Positions 34,636 to 43,667 of a stretch of DNA of 64,000 nt are shown piece after piece. Below the pieces are notes generated by a model, which saw only the letters and a list, made by a program, of their open reading frames with translations, was not told where the DNA came from and did no database searches. Origin of the DNA: Dinoroseobacter sp013215265 (GTDB lineage Bacteria; Pseudomonadota; Alphaproteobacteria; Rhodobacterales; Rhodobacteraceae); the NCBI GenBank assembly GCA_963691755.1, contig OY829366.1, positions 1,798,001-1,862,000 on the forward strand, written 5' to 3'. Position 1 is the first letter of the stretch. Every line of letters starts with the position of its first letter. The position numbers were made by a program, and so were the translations under genes.

Positions 34636-36516
34636 TTATCCCGCGCGCTTCATTCCCATTCCGCGTGAACGCCCGCGCGTGTCGGTATCAAAAAGGCTCG
34701 CGAGTTGTTCCGTCATCGCCCCAGCCAGTTGTTCGACATCCGTGATCGTAACCGCCCGGTCGTAGTACCGCGTCACGTCATGGCCGATGCCGATTGCAAC
34801 AAGTTCTACGGCACGGCGTTTTTCGACCATGGCAATCACATCGCGCAGGTGTTTTTCGAGATAATTGGCTGGGTTCACGGACAGAGTACTGTCATCCACG
34901 GGCGCCCCGTCAGATATCACCATGAGGACTTTTCGCGCTTCTGGACGCGCAATCATGCGGCGGTGGGCCCATTCCAGTGCCTCACCGTCGATGTTCTCCT
35001 TTAGTAAGCCCTCTTTCATCATCAGACCCAGATTGTTCCGGGTCCGGCGCATCGGTGCGTCGGCCTGTTTGTAGATAATGTGGCGCAGGTCATTGAGGCG
35101 GCCGGGCTGTTGCGGACGACCGGCCTTCAGCCATTCTTCACGGCTTTGCCCGCCTTTCCAGGCACGCGTTGTGAAGCCGAGGATTTCAACCTTGACCTGG
35201 CAACGCTCCAGCGTACGGGCAAGTACGTCTGCACAGATTGCAGCGATCGAAATGGGGCGTCCGCGCATCGAGCCCGAGTTGTCGAGCAAGAGCGTCACAA
35301 CCGTGTCGCGGAAATCGGTGTCTTTTTCGACCTTGAAGGACAGCGGTGTCGTTGGGTTGGCCACAACGCGGGCCAGACGACCCGCGTCGAGTATCCCCTC
35401 TTCCATGTCAAAGAGCCATGAACGGTTTTGCTGTGCCTGAAGTCGACGCTGCAGCTTGTTCGCCAGACGTGAAACTGCACCCTTCAGCGGCTCTAGCTGT
35501 TTGTCGAGATAGGCACGCAGACGTTCAAGCTCTGCCGCTTCTGCAAGTTCCTCTGCTTTGATTTCTTCGTCGTGTTCAGTGTTCCAAACAATGTAGTCTG
35601 GGTCTGCGTCGGAATGGGGAGCTGGCGGGGGAGGATCGAGAGGATTTTCACCGTCAGGCATGTCCTGCTCTTCGGCGTCTTCCATATCTTCAACATCTTC
35701 AGCGCTCAGTTCAGCCTGTGCTGCCTCAGTCTGTTCGGCGTCGCTGTCCTGCGGATTTTCGTCCTGATCGTCTGATGTGTCTTCTTTGTCTTCGTTCTGA
35801 TCGTCTTGTTGGGGCTGTTCTTCGTCCTGTTGATTTTCCTCTTCGGTTTCGTCCTCCATATCATCTGGGTCTTCACCAAGTTGGTCACCATAGCCCAGAT
35901 CATCGATCAACTGACGGGCAAGCTTGGCAAAGGCTGTCTGATCGCCAAGCACGTTATCAAGATTGCGAAGGGTATCGAAACCCTGTCCCTCGATATGCTC
36001 ACGCCATAGATCAAGCACATTCTGCGCGCCCTCGGGAAGCTCTCTGCCTGTTGCAAGCGATCGAACGAGATACCCTGCGGCAACGGCCAAAGGTGCCTCG
36101 GACGCGTTCTCGAGCTGTGCGTAACCCTTGCGCGAGGCCTCAGATCCGATCTTGGCGTCAATATTGCCCGCTGTTCCCGGCATTGTGCGCGCACCAACCG
36201 CTTCGCACCGGGCAGTTTCCATCGCCTCATACAAATCTCGAGCCATCTGTCCTTGAGGCTCATAGCGCGCATGCGTTGCATCGTCGTGAAACTTACGGCG
36301 CAGCGCGTAGGCATCGGCTGTTCCGCGCGCCAGCAATACTTCTTCTTTGCTCATACGACGGCTGATTTGCGGAAGCCGGATGGAATCTGCGTTCATGCCC
36401 GGTGGATCAACAGAGTAGGTCACACCAACTTCGGGATCATCTGCGAGCACACGCGTCGCTTCGGCCAAGGCCTTCTTGAACGGTTCAGAGGGGTTTTCAG
36501 GTCCTTTAGTGCTCAT
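34636..36516 (-). CDS. cobT: Cobaltochelatase subunit CobT
   Basis: 626 residues. With CobS (AAA+) it forms the ATPase part of the aerobic cobaltochelatase that inserts cobalt into hydrogenobyrinate a,c-diamide, with CobN (not in the window). The middle is a long acidic run (about 220-310, rich in E, D and Q, and ending in GENPLDPPPPAP). The C-terminal VWA domain has the MIDAS motif LLLDNSGSMRG (D-x-S-x-S) and VMVISDGAPVDDSTL. Its start overlaps the dehydratase stop by four bases (36513-36516), so it is translationally coupled. Confidence 0.95.
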   Translation of the reverse strand: MSTKGPENPSEPFKKALAEATRVLADDPEVGVTYSVDPPGMNADSIRLPQISRRMSKEEVLLARGTADAYALRRKFHDDATHARYEPQGQMARDLYEAMETARCEAVGARTMPGTAGNIDAKIGSEASRKGYAQLENASEAPLAVAAGYLVRSLATGRELPEGAQNVLDLWREHIEGQGFDTLRNLDNVLGDQTAFAKLARQLIDDLGYGDQLGEDPDDMEDETEEENQQDEEQPQQDDQNEDKEDTSDDQDENPQDSDAEQTEAAQAELSAEDVEDMEDAEEQDMPDGENPLDPPPPAPHSDADPDYIVWNTEHDEEIKAEELAEAAELERLRAYLDKQLEPLKGAVSRLANKLQRRLQAQQNRSWLFDMEEGILDAGRLARVVANPTTPLSFKVEKDTDFRDTVVTLLLDNSGSMRGRPISIAAICADVLARTLERCQVKVEILGFTTRAWKGGQSREEWLKAGRPQQPGRLNDLRHIIYKQADAPMRRTRNNLGLMMKEGLLKENIDGEALEWAHRRMIARPEARKVLMVISDGAPVDDSTLSVNPANYLEKHLRDVIAMVEKRRAVELVAIGIGHDVTRYYDRAVTITDVEQLAGAMTEQLASLFDTDTRGRSRGMGMKRAG

Positions 36517-37463
36517 GTTGTGGGTTCCACAAACCAGTCGGATTCAGCGTTTCCACCACAAAGCAGTACGCCCATCCGTTCGTCTTTCTCTGGAACATAG
36601 GCGCCAGAGGTCAGTGCGGCCAGTGCGGTGGCCCCACCCGGTTCTGCAATAAGCCGCGTGGTATCCCACAACCGACGCTGGGCATCGAACACGTCGTCGT
36701 CAGAAACAAGCACACCGCTTGCAACATGCGCTTTCGCGACCTCGTAAGACAATTTGCCAAGTGCAGGGCCGCCGAGACTGCCTGCCGAAATCCCGGAAGG
36801 GGTTACATTGATGTCCGGACCAACTTCCATCGACAGGCTGTATGTGTTGGTGGTGTGGGTCTCTACCGCGACAACCTTGGTATGGCCCGCGCACCATGAT
36901 GCTATGCCCCCGATTAGCCCCCCGCCGCCAACGGCCACGAGCAATGTGTCAATGTCAAGCTGCTCTTCAATCTCAAGCGCGGCTGTGCCCTGTCCGCAAA
37001 GCGTGGGTGCCGTGTCATAGGGGTGAACGGCTAACGCTCCGGTTTCATTTGCATATGCCGTGTATTCATTCATGCAATCCGCCACGTTGCCCTCGGTCAG
37101 GATGACTTCGGCCCCAAACTGGCGCATCCGGCGCAACTTCTCTTCTTTCGCGATCATCTTCGGCACAAAGATTACAGATTTATGCCCAAGCTTCGTTGCC
37201 GCAAAGGCCACACCGGCCCCATGGTTGCCGCCAGAGGCGGCGACGACGCCAGCTTTCGGAACTTCGCGCGACAGCATGTTGTTGAGTGCCCCGCGAAACT
37301 TGAAACTGCCCGTGACCTGTGTGTGTTCAAGTTTGAAATGGGTCTCGAAAGGCAGGTCAAACGCGTCTGCCTCGACGGATAAAACAGGGGTGCGGCGGAT
37401 GTGGGGCTTGATGCGTCCGTAGGCAGCACGAATATCATCGCGGGTTGGAATTGCTTCGCTCAT
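36513..37463 (-). CDS. PLP-dependent threonine/serine dehydratase-like protein
   Basis: 316 residues, fold type II PLP enzyme. FKLEHTQVTGSFKFRGALN contains the Schiff-base lysine (SFKFRG), SGGNHG is the PLP-phosphate asparagine loop, AVGGGGLIGG the glycine-rich phosphate loop, and LLCGGNAE a terminal motif. The short catalytic-only length lacks the ACT regulatory domain of biosynthetic IlvA. It may deaminate threonine, serine or a hydroxyamino acid such as 3-hydroxyaspartate. Overlaps the racemase-like gene and cobT by four bases each, so it is built into the cobS-cobT operon. Confidence 0.88.
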   Translation of the reverse strand: MSEAIPTRDDIRAAYGRIKPHIRRTPVLSVEADAFDLPFETHFKLEHTQVTGSFKFRGALNNMLSREVPKAGVVAASGGNHGAGVAFAATKLGHKSVIFVPKMIAKEEKLRRMRQFGAEVILTEGNVADCMNEYTAYANETGALAVHPYDTAPTLCGQGTAALEIEEQLDIDTLLVAVGGGGLIGGIASWCAGHTKVVAVETHTTNTYSLSMEVGPDINVTPSGISAGSLGGPALGKLSYEVAKAHVASGVLVSDDDVFDAQRRLWDTTRLIAEPGGATALAALTSGAYVPEKDERMGVLLCGGNAESDWFVEPTT

Positions 37464-38155
37464 GCCGCCACCTTCTCCAAATCTAGCTCGCCTGCTGCCA
37501 GTTTGGCCAAAACATCGACATGCACGTCAAGCGCGTCGATCACCCTGTACCCGGTATCATGGCCGTGAAAGGCAAGGCCTAGATCTGTTCCTGCCAGAAC
37601 TATTGCCTCTGCGCCCTGATCCTCAACCATCTTGCGGCCTTCCTCGAAAAAGAAGGCCCGCTGATCGTCCGTACACGTACCGGAAAGCGCAAGATCGGTA
37701 TAAGTCTTGCCGATCATATCTAGATCTCCGTCTGGTACGACGGCGTCGGTGCTGTGCAATTGGCCGTAAAGCCTGGTCAACATGACACGTTGCGTCCCCA
37801 GCAGCCCAACACGTTTGAGGCCCTGGCCTGAGAAAAAGGCATCCAGAGGTGTGATTGCGCTGATCAGCGGAAGGGCTGACAAGGCTTTCGTTTCTTCAAA
37901 ACAAAAATGCCCCCCGAGGGATGTGATTGCGACGCAATCTGCGCCAGCACCATCCAGACGTTTGATCAGATCGGCATAAATCGTGGCCTGCCGGTCGCGG
38001 TTATTCTCGCGATTATTCACCACGAGAACGGAAGCTTCCGCCTGCGCGATCGTCAGGTCGAGCGGTTTGCCGCGCTTACGCATCTCGGCCACCAAGGCGT
38101 TATAGTAAACAACCGTAGCGGCCGGGCCGATCCCTCCGATCAGGCCGATATGCAT
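37460..38155 (-). CDS. Asp/Glu-racemase-fold protein lacking both catalytic cysteines
   Basis: 231 residues. GLIGGIGPAATVVYYNAL at the start and the two repeated lobes fit the Asp/Glu racemase superfamily. The first catalytic cysteine motif (usually ACNTAH) reads ITSLGGH with Ser79, and the second (usually LGCTE) reads LAGTD with Gly189. So it cannot use the two-cysteine racemase chemistry; it may be an isomerase or lyase variant, or a binding protein. Its start overlaps the cobS stop (TAATG). EutA of hydroxyectoine clusters is another racemase-fold protein paired with a dehydratase, but the other eut/doe genes are absent here. Confidence 0.8.
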   Translation of the reverse strand: MHIGLIGGIGPAATVVYYNALVAEMRKRGKPLDLTIAQAEASVLVVNNRENNRDRQATIYADLIKRLDGAGADCVAITSLGGHFCFEETKALSALPLISAITPLDAFFSGQGLKRVGLLGTQRVMLTRLYGQLHSTDAVVPDGDLDMIGKTYTDLALSGTCTDDQRAFFFEEGRKMVEDQGAEAIVLAGTDLGLAFHGHDTGYRVIDALDVHVDVLAKLAAGELDLEKVAA

Positions 38156-39126
38156 CAGCCGATTGCGGCGCTGACCGCACTCTCGGGCAATTCTTCGTCA
38201 AAGCAACGCTGGTAGAACTCGGCCACGGTCTGACGTTCGAGCTCATCACATTTGTTGAGGAAGGTCAGGCGGAAGGCATATCCGATATTGCGGAAGATCT
38301 CGGCGTTTTGCGCCCAAGCGATTACGGTTCGGGGGCTCATCACGGTCGAAAGATCACCCGCCATGAAGGCGCGGCGGGTCAGGTCGGCGACTGTGACCAT
38401 CTGGCTGACGTGCTGGCGGCCCTTCTCGGTGTTGTAGTGCGGGTTTTTTGCCAACACGATGTTGGTCTCCGCATCATGGCTCAGGTAGTTGAGCGTCGCG
38501 ACGAGCGACCAGCGGTCCATCTGACCTTGGTTGATCTGTTGGGTGCCGTGGTAAAGCCCCGTGGTGTCACCCAGCCCAACTGTGTTGGCTGTGGCGAAGA
38601 TACGGAATGAAGGATGGGGTTCGATAACCTCGTTTTGGTCCAGAAGCGTCAATTTCCCGTCCACTTCGAGAACACGCTGGATCACGAACATCACGTCTGC
38701 GCGGCCTGCATCATATTCGTCGAACACGATCGCGGTTGGGTTGCGCAGCGCCCATGGCAGGATGCCTTCGTGGAATTCCGTAACCTGAACGCCGTCTTTC
38801 AGTTTGATGGCGTCTTTACCGATCAGATCGATCCGCGAGATGTGGCTGTCGAGGTTTACACGCACGCATGGCCAGTTCAGACGCGCTGCGACTTGTTCGA
38901 TATGCGTTGACTTACCTGTGCCGTGGTAGCCTTGGATCATCACGCGACGGTTGCGGTCAAAGCCTGCCAGGATCGCCAGCGTTGTGTCTGGGTCGAACTT
39001 GTAGGTCGGGTCGAATGTTGGCACGCGGTCACTGCCTTCGGCAAAGCCATGCACGGTCATATCCGTATCTATGCCGAATGTATCGCGGACCGAGATCAGC
39101 TCGGTCGGTTTCGCTGCAGTGTCCAT
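38155..39126 (-). CDS. cobS: Cobaltochelatase subunit CobS
   Basis: 323 residues, AAA+ ATPase of the aerobic cobaltochelatase. Start at ATG 39126 (MDTAAKPTELISV). Walker A GYHGTGKST (about 75-83), the ISRIDLIGKDAIKL segment, Walker B AIVFDEYDAG, sensor-1 FATANTVGLGDTTGLY and a Lid with AFRLTFLNKCDE. Normal length. Stop overlaps the start of the racemase-like gene. Confidence 0.95.
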   Translation of the reverse strand: MDTAAKPTELISVRDTFGIDTDMTVHGFAEGSDRVPTFDPTYKFDPDTTLAILAGFDRNRRVMIQGYHGTGKSTHIEQVAARLNWPCVRVNLDSHISRIDLIGKDAIKLKDGVQVTEFHEGILPWALRNPTAIVFDEYDAGRADVMFVIQRVLEVDGKLTLLDQNEVIEPHPSFRIFATANTVGLGDTTGLYHGTQQINQGQMDRWSLVATLNYLSHDAETNIVLAKNPHYNTEKGRQHVSQMVTVADLTRRAFMAGDLSTVMSPRTVIAWAQNAEIFRNIGYAFRLTFLNKCDELERQTVAEFYQRCFDEELPESAVSAAIG

Positions 39127-39227
39127 GATGTGCTGTCCTTCAAATGCGCGTTTGCCCTGCACGTGGGCTCAGGTCGAGATGCAACATATTGCGGGAAGGG
39201 GCAAGGGGAAGGCCTTGAAGTTTCAGG

Positions 39228-40427
39228 TCATGATTTCTTTGCGCGAATAGCCTGTCCCGCGGCCACACCACTGGCCCAGGCCCAGTGGAAGTTATAGCCG
39301 CCAAGCCATCCGGTTACGTCGACCACCTCGCCAATGAAATAAAGACCACTTTGGCTGCGGCTTTCCATGGTCTTTGCTTGCAGGCCGTCTGTGTCGACAC
39401 CGCCTAAAGTCACTTCTGCCTTGCGATACCCCTCGCTGCCCGTCGGTGTCAGATGCCAGTTCGTTAAAGCGTCGCCCAAGATCCGCAATTTCGCGTCAGA
39501 CTGATCGGCCAGATTGCCAGTAAGACCCGCAGCGGTGGTTCGATCAGCAGCAAGTCGCTTGGGCACATACGCGCCCAACGCGGTTGCGAGGTCTTTGCGC
39601 CCAGACCTTGAGCGTTCTGACTGCAGGGCTTCGACCAAATCCATGCCGGGCATCAAATGCACCGTGATCGGGTCCCCGTCGCGCCAGTAGGAGGATACCT
39701 GCAGGATGGATGGTCCGGACAAGCCACGATGGGTAAACAGCAGCCCCTCTTCAAAAGCGGTACCATTGCAGGAGATGCGTGCAGGGACCGAAAGCCCGGA
39801 AAGCTCTGCGAAACTTCCTCCAAAAGTTAATGGAACAAGGGCAGGGCGGGTTTCAACGATCTTGTGCCCAAATTGGCGTGCGATCCGATACCCAAAATCT
39901 GTGGCGCCAATTTTTGGTATAGATTTGCCCCCCGAAGCGATGACAAGGGCATCGGTGCTAAGCGACAATGGCTTGCCGCCCCGAACAAGTTCAAGTTGGA
40001 AGCATGACCCGTCATGGCTGATGTCATTGACGTGGGTGTTCAACCATAGTGATGCTTCGGCCCGGGCAGCTTCATCGAGCAACATATCGATGATTTGTTG
40101 TGAGCTCTCATCGCAGAACAATTGCCCCAACGTCTTTTCGTGCCATGCGATCTTGTGCTGGTCGACGAGGTCGATGAAATCCCATTGGGAGTAACGGTTT
40201 AGCGCTGATTTGGCGAAATGTGGATTCTGACTGAGAAACGCATGAGGGCCGCTGTGCAAATTGATGAAGTTGCAGCGCCCGCCCCCAGAGATACGGATTT
40301 TCTCGCCGGGCGTTTTTGCGTGATCCAGAATAACCGTGCCTTGCCCCGCATGAACCCCGCACATCAACCCTGCCGCACCGGCCCCAATGACAACGGTAGG
40401 GATATGTAGCGACCGGCTCATTGCCAA
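39228..40427 (-). CDS. BaiN/HI0933-like FAD flavoprotein
   Basis: 399 residues. The family is of uncertain function: NAD(P)/FAD-dependent oxidoreductases of the BaiN/HI0933 type. FAD site VVIGAGAAGLMCGVHA (about 12-27), GEKIRISGGGRCNF, GQLFCDESSQQII, DALVIASGGKSIPKIGATDFGYRIA, and the C-terminal GLYFIGEVVDVTGWLGGYNFHWAWASG are all diagnostic. Its start lies inside the last ten bases of the SGNH hydrolase gene upstream (stop 40418), so the two are one transcript. Confidence 0.9.
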   Translation of the reverse strand: MAMSRSLHIPTVVIGAGAAGLMCGVHAGQGTVILDHAKTPGEKIRISGGGRCNFINLHSGPHAFLSQNPHFAKSALNRYSQWDFIDLVDQHKIAWHEKTLGQLFCDESSQQIIDMLLDEAARAEASLWLNTHVNDISHDGSCFQLELVRGGKPLSLSTDALVIASGGKSIPKIGATDFGYRIARQFGHKIVETRPALVPLTFGGSFAELSGLSVPARISCNGTAFEEGLLFTHRGLSGPSILQVSSYWRDGDPITVHLMPGMDLVEALQSERSRSGRKDLATALGAYVPKRLAADRTTAAGLTGNLADQSDAKLRILGDALTNWHLTPTGSEGYRKAEVTLGGVDTDGLQAKTMESRSQSGLYFIGEVVDVTGWLGGYNFHWAWASGVAAGQAIRAKKS

Positions 40428-42502
40428 CCGAGGCGCTCTATCAAAATATCAGCCATAATGGCATGTCCCGCGAGATTTGGATGAGCCGTTCCATAAACAT
40501 CTTTTTGGGTCAGGAAACTGTCATTTGCCGTCCGTACAGTTCGACCATTGGCCTCGTAGGCATAAGGTTGCCAATCCGAAGGCGACCACCTGAAGGGGTC
40601 TGGGCCATGGGAGGGCAGATTCAACTTATCGCCCACCCACCATCCGCGTCCCACGAACGCATCGCGTCCCACGCAGGCAAAGGTGATACGCTCATCAAGC
40701 GAGGCATCGGTTAACGCAATGCGCAGATCTTCGAATTGCCGAAGCAGGTTGAATGCCTCGTTCGAGCGGAGGTTGAAGGCCCAGTCTGCCGTGATCTCTA
40801 GCGGATCGCGCGCGCTCAGCGACGCCCATGGGCTCAGTGGATCGAGACCTGCAGGGCTGCCATGAACCAGATCGGGTTGAAGCGAGAGCCTGCGACATGG
40901 GTCGGGACCTGCGCTCGGACTGTTTTCTTCAACCGGCCCCGCATCCAGCGAGCGTTCTGCTCGAAGCTCAAGATCTGCACCGGGTCGCCGAAAATCATCG
41001 CGGATTTCAGGCAGCGTGAACCCCCGACGCAATGGATCTGGATATTGAACCATCGCGATCTGATCTGGCGACACTTCCAGATAGTGACGGATTGCACTCA
41101 CCAGCAGCGCAAAGCGCGCCTGAAATCCAGCGGGATCGCCCGAGTCTGAGATGAGGCTTCCGCTATGATAGTCGTTGGATCTGTCCTTGTTTGAACAATG
41201 CTCCGAGATTGCGAGATCAGGATCGCGGTAGCGGTAGGCGGGATCAGGACAGGTTTCTGGAAGGACAAGGCTGTTTAACAAAGATAGGTCCACATCGAAC
41301 GGAACAAGAAAGTACCGAACCAGATCGCTGAAGCCGATATCGTTGCCACCGACCGACAGAAAAACGTAATCTGGCGCGCGCATCTGACCTTGCGGGCAAT
41401 CCAAAAGACCGCTTCGCGGCTCATTGAGCCTGGTTTCAGAACGTTGCTGGCGCGTGTTGACATCGAGAGTATCGAGCAAGCGTAATGTCGTGCCATTGCG
41501 ACGTGCGAAGCCTCGGATTTGGGCTTCTGTTGCGATTTGTTCAGTGAAGGGGCGATAGTCTAGCCCCAAGGGTCTTTGACACAGGGCATGTTGCGCTGCA
41601 TTGATTTGCGAGTACCTCAGAAATGTCTCGGAACCGCCAGCATTTTCCTGTGGCGCCAGTAGACCGTTGAAGATCTCAGCACCGGTACAGGCGAGATGAA
41701 CGAAGCTGACGAGCAGATGCGGATCCTGAGACGCACGTCTGAGGGCGGCTAGCGATTGATAGGAAAAGAAGCTGCGGTTGCAGGTTTCGTCGAGCCAGAG
41801 CGGGTCTTGATCGATACCAACATTTCGAACCAGCCAACGTGTGTCGCCAGCTGCTGGTGTGAACCAATCCGCCCAGACCGTCGGTTGATCGGGATTTCCT
41901 TCGCCTGATGCATAGCTATCACCAAGACCCAGAATGACTTCGTGTTTCGGGCGCGCAAAGATGGTTGCCGACGCAGGGCTCGTCCCAAGCCTCACACCAA
42001 TCGCCAAACCGTTTTGAGGGATGCTGACGGCAGTCGGTCTCGAACAGTTTGGGGCCAGAATGCGTGTTTCACCCGCTTCCCATCTACACGGACCCGCATG
42101 CTGGTAGCTGAGCGTGATATTGATACGCGCGGCAGGATCAGTTTCCGCACGGATCCATTTCAGAACCGGATCGCTTGGAAGGCCTGTTTCGTATGACCAG
42201 GGGGTCTGCTTGCCCGATCGTAAAGCCGAGGCATAGGGCGAAGAAAAACTATCCGGGTTCTTCTCCCAAACACGACGATACCAGTCAGAAGCCGCTTCGC
42301 CGGAACGAAATGAAAAATCGGAAAAAGACTGAGACGGATTGGGAAGTGCTTGAAATGGTGAAAACCGGTTTGAGATTTCCCATTCAATCAAGCCCGGGTC
42401 GGGGATCAGAAGTGGGGTTTCTTCAGGTACAAGACTGGGCGCAGGTTGCGCCAGCAAAGGGGTGCAAAAAAAAGCTGCCGCTAGAAGTGATGTAAATCTC
42501 AC
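40418..42502 (-). CDS. Large secreted SGNH/GDSL hydrolase
   Basis: 694 residues from the GTG at 42502, where GGAG lies eight bases upstream; a TTG at 42508 is too close to it. Signal peptide about 1-18. An N-terminal part of about 185 residues of unknown fold precedes the hydrolase domain, which has block I GLGDSYASGEG (GDS at about 194), block III SVGGNDIGFSD (GGND), and block V with YGTAHPNLAGH near the C-terminus. GDSYASGEG resembles the Streptomyces-type lipases. Likely a periplasmic or surface esterase; substrate unknown. Confidence 0.8.
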   Translation of the reverse strand: MRFTSLLAAAFFCTPLLAQPAPSLVPEETPLLIPDPGLIEWEISNRFSPFQALPNPSQSFSDFSFRSGEAASDWYRRVWEKNPDSFSSPYASALRSGKQTPWSYETGLPSDPVLKWIRAETDPAARINITLSYQHAGPCRWEAGETRILAPNCSRPTAVSIPQNGLAIGVRLGTSPASATIFARPKHEVILGLGDSYASGEGNPDQPTVWADWFTPAAGDTRWLVRNVGIDQDPLWLDETCNRSFFSYQSLAALRRASQDPHLLVSFVHLACTGAEIFNGLLAPQENAGGSETFLRYSQINAAQHALCQRPLGLDYRPFTEQIATEAQIRGFARRNGTTLRLLDTLDVNTRQQRSETRLNEPRSGLLDCPQGQMRAPDYVFLSVGGNDIGFSDLVRYFLVPFDVDLSLLNSLVLPETCPDPAYRYRDPDLAISEHCSNKDRSNDYHSGSLISDSGDPAGFQARFALLVSAIRHYLEVSPDQIAMVQYPDPLRRGFTLPEIRDDFRRPGADLELRAERSLDAGPVEENSPSAGPDPCRRLSLQPDLVHGSPAGLDPLSPWASLSARDPLEITADWAFNLRSNEAFNLLRQFEDLRIALTDASLDERITFACVGRDAFVGRGWWVGDKLNLPSHGPDPFRWSPSDWQPYAYEANGRTVRTANDSFLTQKDVYGTAHPNLAGHAIMADILIERLGWQ

Positions 42503-42683
42503 AATCAAATCTCCGACGCATTGTTAAGCCCAAGGTGCCGGAATACTTCCGTCTACTGTGCTCCCGCGTACTCAATATAGGCCTTCGAGGCGAGAAAGAA
42601 GAGATTGAGTCAATCGAATGTGACCAAGCAAGTTGGGGTGAAACGTACTGTGACGGTCTTCTTTTTCCCTGCAAGATGCCGCA

Positions 42684-43316
42684 TCAATCCCTGAAGTTTC
42701 GGCTTTCCTTGATCTGATCCCAAGCCCAGACAACCTCTTGCAGGCGCTCTTCGTCTGAGCGGTCGCCTCCGTTCATATCAGGATGGAGAATTTTGATCAG
42801 CGCTTTGTATTGCTTCCGGATTTCAGGTTTTGTCCAGTGATCCTTGGCCTCAAGAATATCAATCGCGCGACGTTCGGTTGGCGGAAGCTTGCGGGTGCCC
42901 GTGACAGATTTTCCTGGATTGCGCGTTGCATTACCGCCCAAAACCTCATGCGCGTCGTTGATCCCAAGTCGTGCCCAGGCACGCTCTTCAACGGTCTTTT
43001 TGAAGGGGCGCGTTGGACGTTGTCCGACCTTGTCCTCTTCAGCCATTCGGTTGAGCTCTTCCTCGGTCTGTCCGTTGAAGAAGTTCCATTTCAGATTGTA
43101 CTCGCGAATGTGGTCCATGCAAAACCAGTAATAGTCATCCAGTACGTCTGGTGACTTTGGCGCACGGTATTTTCCTGGAAGGTTGCAACCCTCATGGTCA
43201 CAAATACGCGTCGATGTTTCAGACGCACCAGACATGCCACGTCTTCCTCGCGAGCGCTTTTTCTTGTCTTTCGCTGCGGAAATGTCGAAACCGAATGGGT
43301 CTGCGCGATCTGCCAC
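42684..43316 (-). CDS. J-domain protein with a cysteine/histidine-rich N-terminus
   Basis: 210 residues. The C-terminal 70 residues form a J domain (ATRNPGKS..., RRAIDILEAKDHWTKPEIRKQYKALIKILHPDMNGGD) with the required HPD. The N-terminal third has CDHEGC and WFCMDHIREYN, a possible zinc site of the C-x4-C...C-x2-H type. It may recruit DnaK to a specific client; such genes often sit by bolA and cobS in this lineage, from memory. Divergent from bolA. Confidence 0.88.
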   Translation of the reverse strand: MADRADPFGFDISAAKDKKKRSRGRRGMSGASETSTRICDHEGCNLPGKYRAPKSPDVLDDYYWFCMDHIREYNLKWNFFNGQTEEELNRMAEEDKVGQRPTRPFKKTVEERAWARLGINDAHEVLGGNATRNPGKSVTGTRKLPPTERRAIDILEAKDHWTKPEIRKQYKALIKILHPDMNGGDRSDEERLQEVVWAWDQIKESRNFRD

Positions 43317-43388
43317 TGTCTTGTCCTTTCCGACTCGGAAAACGCAGTTTAAGGCTAAATCAGCGAAGAAAAAGGGGGGATTTCAAAA

Positions 43389-43646
43389 ATGAATGTGGCA
43401 AGCGAGATTGAACAGAAGCTACGCGATCATTTTGCGCCGTCCCATCTTGTCGTTGACGATGAAAGCGCTGCGCATGAAGGTCATGCAGGGGCGCCGGATG
43501 GTGGAGAAAGCCACTTCCGCGTGGAGATCGTTGCATCGGTTTTTGGGCCTATGACACGAATAGCCCGTCACCGCGCAATCCATGCCGCGCTTGGCAAGGA
43601 TCTTGTGACGCGCATCCACGCGTTGGCCTTGCACGTTAACGCGTAA
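43389..43646 (+). CDS. bolA: BolA family protein
   Basis: 85 residues. BolA fold with the conserved HEGHAGAPDGGESHFRVEIVA (spread over about 27-49) and RHRAIHAALGKDLVTRIHALAL near the C-terminus. BolA proteins bind [2Fe-2S] clusters with monothiol glutaredoxins and act in iron-sulfur handling and stress morphology. Divergent from the J-domain gene. Confidence 0.93.
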   Translation: MNVASEIEQKLRDHFAPSHLVVDDESAAHEGHAGAPDGGESHFRVEIVASVFGPMTRIARHRAIHAALGKDLVTRIHALALHVNA

Positions 43647-43667
43647 GTCGCTGATAAGTCGTTTAAG

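Noticed and set aside
35718..36365. 215-codon plus-strand open frame
   Set aside because: Antisense shadow of cobT; arises from the codon bias of the real gene.
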